Below, one piece after another: positions 1 to 7,432 of a stretch of 32,635 bases of DNA (positions are counted from its first letter, which is position 1; every line of letters begins with the position of its first letter). The notes beneath the pieces were generated by a model. It searched no databases, was not told where the DNA came from, and saw only the letters and a program-made list of their open reading frames with translations. Origin of the DNA: GCA-2715645 sp042095375 (GTDB lineage Bacteria > Bacteroidota > Bacteroidia > Cytophagales > MED-G16); contig JBELBJ010000013.1 of assembly GCA_042095375.1 (NCBI GenBank), positions 1 to 32,635 of the forward strand, in the 5' to 3' direction. The translations under genes were made by a program, and so were the position numbers.

Positions 1-1
1 T

Positions 2-241
2 AAAGATATTTTTAAAAATAAAAAAGGCACTATTAGTTTGAGTGTGAGAGATTTACTTAAAACAAGACTGAGAAGATACGAAAGAGAAGGAGATAATTTT
101 AAAACAATTGGAGAATTTTCGTGGAGAAGAACTCAAGAATTTAGAATTTCATTTCAATATAGAATTAATCAAAATAAGAGTAGATCCTTTCAAGGAGGTG
201 GAGCACCTGCAAATTTTGAAGGATCAGATGCTATTTTTTAG
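2..241 (+). CDS. C-terminal end of an outer-membrane beta-barrel (TonB-dependent-receptor-like) protein, partial
   Basis: The frame is open from base 2 to a TAG at 239-241, so this is the last 79 residues of a gene that begins outside the window. The fragment reads like the end of a Bacteroidota outer-membrane barrel: a final strand rich in alternating aromatic and polar residues (EFRISFQYRINQ), preceded by SVRDLLKTRLRRYE and GEFSWRRTQ, then a loose Gly/Ala-rich tail. Flavobacterial outer-membrane beta-barrel family proteins (TonB-receptor relatives with a carboxypeptidase-like N-terminus) commonly end this way, with a barrel strand ending in YRFNQ and a short polar tail. The protein would sit in the outer membrane. 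Its substrate cannot be inferred from this end. No start codon should be assigned inside the fragment. Confidence 0.75.
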   Translation, partial: KDIFKNKKGTISLSVRDLLKTRLRRYEREGDNFKTIGEFSWRRTQEFRISFQYRINQNKSRSFQGGGAPANFEGSDAIF

Positions 242-299
242 AATGTTAATTTCTTAAATTATTTTTTTGTATATTTATGCGATAGCATTATATACTAAA

Positions 300-911
300 A
301 TGTACCTTTCATCATTACAAAAGCATATTCTTTCTTTAGCTAGAAAAAATATGATAAATGAAAATTTATCTTTGAATTCAGAAGCATTTGAGAATTCGAT
401 TATAACTTATTCTAATGTAAAAAAAGCAAATTCTATTATTCAGAAAATGGAAAATGGATCAATTGAAAATTATATAAGCCTTAAAACAAAACTTGATAAA
501 TTAAAGTTAAAATATCCATTCACTCAACTATCAAATATAGAACCAAATTCAAATGGATCAGCTCATATATGTTTTTATGAACCATTAATATCTTTTTTTA
601 ATTTGAAACTAAAAAGAAATAGATATCTAAATCAATTTTCAAAAAATAGTATTTACAAAAATGATTCTAGAAAATTTATTGAAATTTGTAAAAGAAAATT
701 TATAAGATCAGATGGAAATCATAAAAAAGGGATCATTAGAGGAGAATGTAAGAAATTAAAAGCAGCAAAAGCATCAACAAGTAGAACATATAAAACTTTA
801 ACTCAAAAAAAATATCTTAGAAAGATTGATATACTAGATTACGAAAACTATAAAATAGGTATAGGGTTTAATTTAACAAAAAATGGAAATGATTTGGCAA
901 AAAAATTATAA
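300..911 (+). CDS. Hypothetical Lys/Asn-rich basic protein of unknown function
   Basis: I do not recognise this 203-residue protein. It is basic, rich in Lys, Asn and Ile, has no convincing signal peptide or membrane segment, and shows no catalytic motif that I know. Its C-terminal third carries a strongly basic stretch (KRKFIRSDGNHKKG, then GECKKLKAAK), which would suit nucleic-acid or membrane-surface contact, but that is inference. An open frame this long is unlikely by chance in DNA this AT-rich, so it is probably a real gene. I chose the ATG at 300, preceded by an A-rich leader. A TTG at 267 would add 11 residues. The gene overlaps the start of the following cyclotransferase gene by 29 bases, which suggests translational coupling. 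Confidence 0.5.
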   Translation: MYLSSLQKHILSLARKNMINENLSLNSEAFENSIITYSNVKKANSIIQKMENGSIENYISLKTKLDKLKLKYPFTQLSNIEPNSNGSAHICFYEPLISFFNLKLKRNRYLNQFSKNSIYKNDSRKFIEICKRKFIRSDGNHKKGIIRGECKKLKAAKASTSRTYKTLTQKKYLRKIDILDYENYKIGIGFNLTKNGNDLAKKL

Positions 912-1962
912 GGTACTTTTCTTAATATTTTTTATAGTTTCTTGTTTTAATGAAAAGAAAAATAGTATTAAAAATACCCCAAGAATTAAATCATTTGTAA
1001 ATCTGATTAAACCAAATTCAAATGATATAATTTATTATAAAGATTCAATAGATATAGAATTTATTCCTAAAAATAATTCTTCAATAATTAAAAAATTATA
1101 TGTTATATATAAAAACGATACGATTGCCTATTTTGAAAATAAAATAGGAAGAATCAGTTCATCTGTTTTTAAATCTGTTGGTAAACATAGAATAAAAATA
1201 ATATGCCATATTAATAATGATAAAAAAGAAACATATTATTCATCAATAAATTTATTCCCAAATAATAATCCAAAAAAATTAAAATATAAAATAAAAAATA
1301 TTTATCCACATGATACAGATGCATATACACAAGGATTAACATTTTATGAAAATAGATTTTTTGAAAGTACAGGAAGAAGGGGGTTTTCAAGCCTTAAAGA
1401 AATAGAACTAAAATCAGGAAAAACTATAAAAAAAATAGATTTGGATAATAAATATTTTGGAGAAGGAATAACTGTTTTTGATGATAAAATATATCAACTA
1501 ACTTGGGAATCAAATTTAGGATTTGTATATGACAAAAATTCTTTTAAAAAAATTGATCAATTCACATACAATCATGAAGGATGGGGAATAACTGCATATG
1601 ATAATAAATTATTAATAAGTGATGGTACAGAAAATATCTTTTTTATTGATCCAATAACTTTTAAACTTATAAAGAAAATTCAAGTTTACAATAAAAATGG
1701 TCCAGTCAAACAGATAAATGAATTAGAAAGTATAAATGGAAAAATTTTTGCTAATATCTATGGAAAGGAAGAAATAATAATATTTGATCCAGAAACAGGT
1801 ATTGTTGAATCTATACTTGATTTAAATGGTATATTTAATAAAAAAAATTATAATAAAAAATTTGATGTTTTAAATGGTGTAGCCTATAATAGTATAACAA
1901 ATCAATTGTTTGTGACTGGAAAATTATGGCCCAGTCTTTTTGAAATTGAAATTATAAATTAA
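883..1962 (+). CDS. Glutaminyl-peptide cyclotransferase, lipoprotein
   Basis: This is predicted to convert N-terminal glutamine of peptides or proteins to pyroglutamate, releasing ammonia. The N-terminus has a short basic stretch, a hydrophobic core and a lipobox ending at Cys21 (FIVSC), so a lipid-anchored envelope protein is expected. Residues of about 35-125 look like an Ig-like beta domain. From about 135 the plant/bacterial-type glutamine cyclotransferase beta-propeller follows, with its recognisable signatures: YTQGLTF at 148-154, GEGIT near 193, QLTWES near 205, HEGWGIT at 231-237, NELE at 279-282, and a C-terminal LFVTGKLWP. Length (359 residues) fits Bacteroidota members that carry the extra N-terminal domain. 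A second ATG two codons downstream (889) is an equally possible start. The gene overlaps the preceding unknown gene by 29 bases and is followed after 5 bases by the SCP2 gene. Confidence 0.88.
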   Translation: MEMIWQKNYKVLFLIFFIVSCFNEKKNSIKNTPRIKSFVNLIKPNSNDIIYYKDSIDIEFIPKNNSSIIKKLYVIYKNDTIAYFENKIGRISSSVFKSVGKHRIKIICHINNDKKETYYSSINLFPNNNPKKLKYKIKNIYPHDTDAYTQGLTFYENRFFESTGRRGFSSLKEIELKSGKTIKKIDLDNKYFGEGITVFDDKIYQLTWESNLGFVYDKNSFKKIDQFTYNHEGWGITAYDNKLLISDGTENIFFIDPITFKLIKKIQVYNKNGPVKQINELESINGKIFANIYGKEEIIIFDPETGIVESILDLNGIFNKKNYNKKFDVLNGVAYNSITNQLFVTGKLWPSLFEIEIIN

Positions 1963-1967
1963 ATAAT

Positions 1968-2267
1968 ATGAATCTAAATGATATAACTGAAAAAATTAGA
2001 ACATTATCAAATAAAAATTCTGGATCTATTGAAGCCAAAATTAAATTTGATTTTAGTGATGGTTGTGTATTAATCAATGATACTATTTCGCCACCTGAAG
2101 TATCAAATAATGATGAAAAAGCTGATTGTACTATTACGGTATCCAATGAAGATTTTGAAAAAATACTAAATAAAGAGATGAGTTCTATGAATGCTTTCAT
2201 GTCAGGAAAAATGAAGATTAGTGGTGAAATGCATTTAGCAATGAAATTATCTTCAATATTTGGATAA
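1968..2267 (+). CDS. SCP2 sterol-carrier-domain protein
   Basis: A 99-residue single-domain protein of the SCP2 lipid-binding fold. The family signature is visible in the second half: ADCTITVSNEDF, followed by MNAFMSGKMKISGEMHLAMK, which matches the usual AFMxGKxKxxGDMxLAMKL end of SCP2 proteins. Such small bacterial proteins are thought to bind or carry fatty-acyl or other hydrophobic ligands in the cytoplasm. The actual ligand is unknown. It has an ATG start 5 bases after the cyclotransferase stop, so it is probably co-transcribed with it. Its end faces the tRNA-Leu gene on the opposite strand, 17 bases away. A complementary open frame on the minus strand is a shadow of this gene. Confidence 0.85.
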   Translation: MNLNDITEKIRTLSNKNSGSIEAKIKFDFSDGCVLINDTISPPEVSNNDEKADCTITVSNEDFEKILNKEMSSMNAFMSGKMKISGEMHLAMKLSSIFG

Positions 2268-2284
2268 TTAATTTTGAATATAAG

Positions 2285-2370
2285 TGCGCATGAGAAGAGT
2301 CGAACTTCCATGATCAATTAAGATCACTAGGCCCTCAACCTAGCGCGTCTACCAATTTCGCCACATGCGC
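2285..2370 (-). tRNA. tRNA-Leu (anticodon GAG)
   Basis: On the minus strand this folds as a class II tRNA. The acceptor stem is GCGCATG (2370-2364) paired with CATGCGC (2292-2286), with discriminator A at 2285. The D arm contains AAATTGGTAGACGC. The anticodon stem is CTAGG/CCTAG around loop TTGAGGG, giving anticodon GAG. The long variable arm is TGATC-TTAATT-GATCA. The T arm has loop TTCGACT with stem GGAAG/CTTCT (one G-U pair). CCA is not encoded. It begins only 8 bases after the stop of the secreted-protein gene on the same strand, with no room for a promoter in between, so it is probably processed from the tail of the long upstream transcript. Confidence 0.97.
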
Positions 2371-2378
2371 TTAATAAA

Positions 2379-3071
2379 TCATTGATTTCTTTGTGTCCAA
2401 ATTTCATATTTTGGATCACCTTTTGAACTAAATCCTCTATGATGCCAATCATCTTCCTTGATTTCAAAATCAAATTCTAGAGATTTTCCAACCGTATTAG
2501 AATCTCTAGAAAAAAATTCTATATTTTCAACATATTTACCATCTATGGCAGTATAGGTTCCTCCTCCAGTTCCATAAAAACCTTTTTTTGATGAATCATA
2601 CGCTATCCACTGAAATCTTCCTCCTGCAAGCATTTTCATAGTCTTTCTTGGTCTATTTACATCTCTCATTCTCATTTCCCCTCCCCTTTCAATTCCACTC
2701 ATTAACCAAGCACCATTAAGTTGATCTTGATTTTGGTTTAAAATAAAGTTTTTACCATCAATTACCATTTTACCAGAATCATTATTAATATTAAATTTTA
2801 CATTTGAATAATGGATAGTATCACCAACAGAAGATGAATCAGAAGAATTAAATTCTAAAATCTCATAATATCCATTATCAATTGAATAGACTCCACCTGA
2901 AGTACTAATAAAAGTATTGTTTTCAACGTTATATTTTGAAACAGCAAAATATCTATCATAATAAATTCTTACTTCGTAAATACCATTATATTCACTAACC
3001 CACGAAGAATTTTCAATTCCAATTGATACATTATAAATATTAATAATAATAGATAAAAATAAACTAATCAT
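2379..3071 (-). CDS. Secreted or membrane-anchored protein with two copies of a lipocalin-like repeat
   Basis: A 230-residue conserved-hypothetical type seen in Bacteroidota, with no established function. Residues 1-20 form a hydrophobic, signal-peptide-like segment. The rest contains two diverged copies of one domain, at about residues 22-100 and 118-200. Both copies share the order W, then RYF or RFQ, then an F followed by a Gly-rich turn (STSGGVYS in copy 1, GTGGGTYT in copy 2), a GYYE/GKYVE step, an EF.S.DS..VG block and a beta-rich close. The second copy is the better conserved one (GAWLMSG, RPRKTMKMLAGGRFQWIAYD, ENIEFFSRDSNTVG). This looks like a small beta-barrel, lipocalin-like fold. 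That is inference. It overlaps dnaN by 8 bases and lies 8 bases before tRNA-Leu. Confidence 0.7.
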   Translation of the reverse strand: MISLFLSIIINIYNVSIGIENSSWVSEYNGIYEVRIYYDRYFAVSKYNVENNTFISTSGGVYSIDNGYYEILEFNSSDSSSVGDTIHYSNVKFNINNDSGKMVIDGKNFILNQNQDQLNGAWLMSGIERGGEMRMRDVNRPRKTMKMLAGGRFQWIAYDSSKKGFYGTGGGTYTAIDGKYVENIEFFSRDSNTVGKSLEFDFEIKEDDWHHRGFSSKGDPKYEIWTQRNQ

Positions 3072-4194
3072 AATCGTTTAACATTACCGGCATTACCAGC
3101 ATAGTTATATCTTCATTTTCATCAATATTATCAGGTAAAATTAAACCAGCTTTGTTAGGTTCTGATAGATTTAGAATTATATTTTTAGAATTAAGATTTG
3201 ATAAAATTTCAATTAGAAATTTAGCATTAAATCCGATTTCAATATCATCACCCTCATGATCACAAGATAGTCTCTCATTGGCTTCATTTGAAAAATCAAG
3301 ATCTTCAGAAGAAACTAAAAGTTCACTACCGCTAACCTTAAATCTTACTTGATTTGTTGTTTTATTAGCATAAATTGAAATTCTTTTAAGAGAATTTAGT
3401 AATTCAATTCGATCAATAGAAATTTTATTGTTGTTGTCAAGAGGAATCACATTTTCATAATCAGGATATTTTTCATCTATAAGTCTACAAGTTATTTTAA
3501 TATTTTCAATACTAAAAAAAGCATTGGAAGCATTAAATTCTAATTTAATATCAGATGATTTTTCATTTAATAAAGAAGCTCTTATTAAATTCAGTGATTT
3601 TTTTGGTAAAATCATTACATGATTTAATTCATCACCCTTAATATCAGTTCTATGATATTTTACTAATCTGTGTCCATCTGTTGAAACAAATGTACAAGAG
3701 TCCTTTGATAAACTAAAATATATACCGGTCATAGCTGGTCTTAATTCATCATTACTTGCAGCAAAAATTGTGTAATTTATAGCATTAATTAAATTTTTTG
3801 AATTTATATCAGTAGAATATCCGTCAGTGATTTCAGGTATCTTAGGAAAATCAGTAGCATTCTCTCCAACTAATTTATATCTCCCGTTATCAGAATTAAT
3901 TTCAATATTGTACGATTCCTTATCTATCGAAAATGTTACTGGTTGTTCAGGTAGATTTTTTAGGGTTTCAATTAAGGTTTTAGAAGGAATTGCTATACTT
4001 CCATCTTCTTTTGATTCAACTTGAACTTCAACCATAATTGTAGTTTGCAGATCAGAAGCTGTAATTAATAAATTACCATTATTAATTTCAAATAATATGT
4101 TTTCAAGTATTGGGACAACGGGATTAGATGTTATGATTCCACTCACAACAGAAAGGTGTTTTAAAAGATAAGACGAAGAAACTATAAATTTCAT
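3064..4194 (-). CDS. dnaN: DNA polymerase III beta subunit (sliding clamp)
   Basis: The beta clamp is a ring-shaped homodimer that tethers DNA polymerase III and other repair and replication proteins to DNA. The 376-residue length and the N-terminal block (KHLSVVSGIITSNPVVPILENILFE pattern at about residues 13-37, ITASDLQTTI near 59-68) are typical. Other family features are ATDFPKIP, RPAMTGIYFS, TDGHRLVKY and a C-terminal MLVMPVMLND. Three similar clamp domains span the length. It follows gldG on the same strand after 66 bases and overlaps the next gene by 8 bases. The 66-base gap could hold a promoter, but I see no exact TAnnTTTG element there. The gldG-dnaN neighbourhood is, from my recollection, common in Flavobacteriia. 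There is no dnaA or recF nearby. Confidence 0.96.
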   Translation of the reverse strand: MKFIVSSSYLLKHLSVVSGIITSNPVVPILENILFEINNGNLLITASDLQTTIMVEVQVESKEDGSIAIPSKTLIETLKNLPEQPVTFSIDKESYNIEINSDNGRYKLVGENATDFPKIPEITDGYSTDINSKNLINAINYTIFAASNDELRPAMTGIYFSLSKDSCTFVSTDGHRLVKYHRTDIKGDELNHVMILPKKSLNLIRASLLNEKSSDIKLEFNASNAFFSIENIKITCRLIDEKYPDYENVIPLDNNNKISIDRIELLNSLKRISIYANKTTNQVRFKVSGSELLVSSEDLDFSNEANERLSCDHEGDDIEIGFNAKFLIEILSNLNSKNIILNLSEPNKAGLILPDNIDENEDITMLVMPVMLNDYD

Positions 4195-4260
4195 AAAATA
4201 AGATTTAACAGAGTTAGCAAATTAAAAAATAAATTTTACAATCTAAAGAAATAATTAAAA

Positions 4261-5955
4261 CTAGTTTTTAAAATTATATTTATTTTTTCTGTAAAAAAAT
4301 CTTAAAACAAAAATAATAAGGCAAAATATAATAGGAAGTAATAAGTTTAAATATTGGAATGATAATTTATATATGTTTACTTTATTTTTATCTAATTGAT
4401 AATAATTTAAATCTTTCATTTTTGCATCGATTAAATTATCATCTTCAAGTAGATAAAAAATAATATTTTGAATTAACTCTATATTGGCATATTTTTTTTT
4501 TTGATAGAGATCATTTCCTAATTCAATAGGTCTATTGTTTACAATATCATTTCTAATTATATCTCCATCTGATATTACTACTATTTTAGTTTCTAAACTA
4601 TTAGAAAGAAAATTTTTATTTTTTATTTTATAATTAAATAAACGATTATTAAAATAAGAAGAAAATTTACCCTCTAGCAAAATACCAATTACTTTAGATT
4701 TATCATTGAAATCTAATTGATTTAAGCTTTTTGCTAAATCATTTAATCTAATAACTACAGGGAAATTATCAACAAATGAAAAATCAGAAGTATATAAAAG
4801 AGGAATTTTTTTTATTGAATCATCATTATTTACGGTATCAATACTAGAAACAAATTTTGTTATTATGGATCCTAAATTTTTTACTATTGAATGATTACCA
4901 AAATTTGATATTTCAGGAAAAAAGGGAAAAGGGAGTGGTATAATATTAGGGTTATTTCCAAAATTCCCTATGACAACAGGAAATAAAGCTGAATTAAAAT
5001 CTTTTATATAGTTTTTATTTATTCTAATTCCATATTTATATAATAAATCATCTAATTTATGATCGTATTCATATGCTAGGTTTTCATAAATAGATGAATC
5101 ATTAAGGTTTACACCTAAAGCATCAACTAAAAACAGAATTCGTCCTCCGCTCATTAAAAATTGATCTAAAAAAAATTTATCTTTCATTGAAAATGAAGAT
5201 TTTGGTTTTGCAACAATTAATAAATTAAAATCATCAATTCTATCAAATGAATTTTCAATATTAATAGTTTCAAAATAATATTTTTTTTCCAAAGAAGATT
5301 TTATACTATTAATTTCTAAATTATCTAATTCATCATGACCTGTAATAAACCCTATGTTTTTACTAGCTGACTGAGAAAGAAAAAATAAACTAGAAACAAT
5401 TTCAAATTCTAAATTTTCAATCGATTGATTTATAATTTCGGAAGCTGAAAAGTTTTTATCTCCAGTTAATAATAAAATAGATTCTTCTTTATCATTACTA
5501 GTAATTAAAATACCAGGAAATATTCGCTTAATAATTCTTCCTTTCTCTGTATTATATACCAAATCTGTAGGGTTAATGTTATTTGATACCAGTCTATCTA
5601 TATATAAATTTTTTTCTATATCGTTAAAATTATCTAAATCAATAAACTGATATTTGATATTTTTATTGTTATAATCTTTTACGTCCATCATAATTCTATT
5701 TATTTCTGATTTTAAGTATCTCATTCCAGGAGGAAGGTCACCAGATAAAAATATTTCAAAATTTACTGGAGTATTTATACTTTTTATTATTTCAATACTG
5801 GATGTTGAAAGTGTATATCTTTTATCACTAGTAAGATCAAATCTTGTGTTCTTATAACTAAAAAAAACATATAAAATTATAAAAAAGAAAATGATTGATA
5901 AACTAAGAAATTCAGTTAAATCAGTACATATTATTGATATAATTTTTTTTTTCAT
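4261..5955 (-). CDS. gldG: GldG-type auxiliary subunit of the gliding-associated ABC transporter
   Basis: GldG belongs to the ABC-transporter auxiliary family and works with the permease GldF and the ATPase GldA in the inner membrane. In Flavobacterium johnsoniae this transporter is required for gliding, though its substrate is not established. The 564-residue protein has one N-terminal membrane segment (about 17-34), the family motif FDLTSDKRYTLS just after it, a large periplasmic region with a ThuA/GATase-like block (LIVAKPKSSFSMKDKFFLDQ, then GGRILFLVDA), and one C-terminal membrane segment (about 532-553) followed by a Lys-rich tail. It overlaps gldF by 4 bases (ATGA) and precedes dnaN. 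Identity rests on this layout plus the gldA-gldF context. Confidence 0.88.
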   Translation of the reverse strand: MKKKIISIICTDLTEFLSLSIIFFFIILYVFFSYKNTRFDLTSDKRYTLSTSSIEIIKSINTPVNFEIFLSGDLPPGMRYLKSEINRIMMDVKDYNNKNIKYQFIDLDNFNDIEKNLYIDRLVSNNINPTDLVYNTEKGRIIKRIFPGILITSNDKEESILLLTGDKNFSASEIINQSIENLEFEIVSSLFFLSQSASKNIGFITGHDELDNLEINSIKSSLEKKYYFETINIENSFDRIDDFNLLIVAKPKSSFSMKDKFFLDQFLMSGGRILFLVDALGVNLNDSSIYENLAYEYDHKLDDLLYKYGIRINKNYIKDFNSALFPVVIGNFGNNPNIIPLPFPFFPEISNFGNHSIVKNLGSIITKFVSSIDTVNNDDSIKKIPLLYTSDFSFVDNFPVVIRLNDLAKSLNQLDFNDKSKVIGILLEGKFSSYFNNRLFNYKIKNKNFLSNSLETKIVVISDGDIIRNDIVNNRPIELGNDLYQKKKYANIELIQNIIFYLLEDDNLIDAKMKDLNYYQLDKNKVNIYKLSFQYLNLLLPIIFCLIIFVLRFFYRKNKYNFKN

Positions 5956-6680
5956 TTAGAACTCAACCTTAGATTAATTAAAGAAAAATAAAAAAAACTA
6001 AACATTACAATTAAAAAATATATAAAGCTGTTTATTTGAAATATGCCTCTAGTAAAATTTGAGTAATGATATGAAAATGTAAAATGATCTATAAATGAAT
6101 CAACTAAATTTATTGAATCATAATAATTAATCATATCAATTCCTTCATACAATAAATAAAAAATAAAACAAGAGGAAAGAAAAGAAATTATTTGATTTTG
6201 AAATAGTGATGAAAAAAATATTCCAATTGAATTCATAGCCCCCACTAATAAGAATAAACCAATATATGAGTTTATAATAATTATATTATCAATATTACCC
6301 AATGGATTTGATAAATTATAAATCGTTATCCAGTAAGGAAAGGTTAAAAAAATCAATAAGATTGATAAAAACCAAGTAGATAAAAATTTACCTAAAATAA
6401 TATCTTTATTTGAAACTGGCTGTGATAATAATATTTCAAAAGTTCCAAGATTTCTTTCTTCTGAAACAATTTTCATAGTTATTGAGGAGATAAATAAAAT
6501 AAAAATATATGGAACTATATCAAAAAATATATCTAATGATGATATACCATATTCAAAAATGTTAGATGATGGAAATACCCAAATAAAAAGCCCATTTATT
6601 AAAAAAAAAATAGAAAAAATTATAACACCATATAAAGAATCAAAAAATACATTTATTTCTTTTTTAAATATTGTAAACAT
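5952..6680 (-). CDS. gldF: GldF-type ABC transporter permease
   Basis: An ABC-2-type inner-membrane permease of 242 residues with about six hydrophobic segments. The family hallmark is SEERNLGTFEILLSQPVSN at about residues 73-91, followed by GKFLSTWFLS. It is expected to pair with GldA (ATPase) and GldG (auxiliary subunit). The start overlaps the end of gldA by one base and the stop overlaps gldG by four, so the three are translationally coupled. The neighbouring GldG and GldA make the gliding-type assignment more likely than a generic ABC-2 exporter. The transported substrate is unknown, and the presence of the transporter does not by itself prove the cell glides. Confidence 0.88.
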   Translation of the reverse strand: MFTIFKKEINVFFDSLYGVIIFSIFFLINGLFIWVFPSSNIFEYGISSLDIFFDIVPYIFILFISSITMKIVSEERNLGTFEILLSQPVSNKDIILGKFLSTWFLSILLIFLTFPYWITIYNLSNPLGNIDNIIIINSYIGLFLLVGAMNSIGIFFSSLFQNQIISFLSSCFIFYLLYEGIDMINYYDSINLVDSFIDHFTFSYHYSNFTRGIFQINSFIYFLIVMFSFFYFSLINLRLSSK

Positions 6681-7399
6681 TAATTTGGTATTATCTTATT
6701 AAAAATTTGATCTAAAGAAATATTTTTGTACTTATTTTTTAATTCTTTAATAGTAGAATTAAGAACTATATTCCCTTTATCTAAAAAAATTACCATATCG
6801 CATATCTCATTAACTTCATTCAATAAATGAGAAGAAAAAATAACTATTTTATTCTTAGCTAAATTTTTTATTAACTCACGTATTTCTAATATTTGTGAAG
6901 GATCCAAACCAGTGGTTGGCTCGTCTAATATTAATATATCTGGATCGTGAATAAATGCAGAAGCAATCCCAACCCTTTGTCTATAACCTTTACTTAAATT
7001 TTTAATTTTTTCATTTTCAAAATTTTTTAATCCACACAATTCAATGACCATTTTTTTTCTTCTCTGTAAACTATCTTTAAATAAACCATTCAAATTTCCA
7101 ATAAAGGTTAAATACTCACATATATAAAAATCCATATATAAAGGATTATTTTCAGATAAGTAACCAACTTTTTTTTTAAATTTTACATCCATTTTTTTTA
7201 TACTTTTTTGATTAATCAAAACATCTCCACCAAAATCAATTAACGAACTTAAAATTTTTAAAACAGTTGATTTACCAGCACCATTTTTGCCAATTAACCC
7301 TAAGATATTTCCCTTTTTTAATTCAAAAGTAACGTTATTTAAAACTTTTTTTGATCTATAACTTTTACTAAGAGAGTTTACTTTTAAATGTAAAGACAT
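6680..7399 (-). CDS. gldA: GldA-type ABC transporter ATP-binding protein
   Basis: The ATPase of the GldAFG transporter, 239 residues. The Walker A motif is GKNGAGKST at 37-45, the ABC signature LSKGYRQR is at 135-142, Walker B with the catalytic Glu is ILILDEP at 155-161, the D-loop is TTGLD, and the switch His is in SSHLLNE near 195. The segment GYLSENNPLY (79-88) resembles the Q-loop region of GldA-like proteins. It starts 33 bases after the ftsZ stop and overlaps gldF by one base. In F. johnsoniae gldA is unlinked to gldFG, so the contiguous gldA-gldF-gldG arrangement directly behind ftsZ is a point of interest. A generic ABC-2 ATPase is the alternative reading. Confidence 0.85.
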   Translation of the reverse strand: MSLHLKVNSLSKSYRSKKVLNNVTFELKKGNILGLIGKNGAGKSTVLKILSSLIDFGGDVLINQKSIKKMDVKFKKKVGYLSENNPLYMDFYICEYLTFIGNLNGLFKDSLQRRKKMVIELCGLKNFENEKIKNLSKGYRQRVGIASAFIHDPDILILDEPTTGLDPSQILEIRELIKNLAKNKIVIFSSHLLNEVNEICDMVIFLDKGNIVLNSTIKELKNKYKNISLDQIFNKIIPN

Positions 7400-7432
7400 A
7401 AATATTAATAGAATTACTTAATTTTAATAAAA

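Noticed and set aside
1952..2317. Minus-strand 121-residue open frame
   Set aside because: It is antisense to the well-supported SCP2 gene and runs into the tRNA-Leu gene. No protein family features.
3064..4260. Replication origin near dnaN or gyrB
   Set aside because: There is no dnaA or recF, and I saw no cluster of DnaA boxes in the short intergenic gaps. dnaN and gyrB are 26 kb apart in unrelated contexts.
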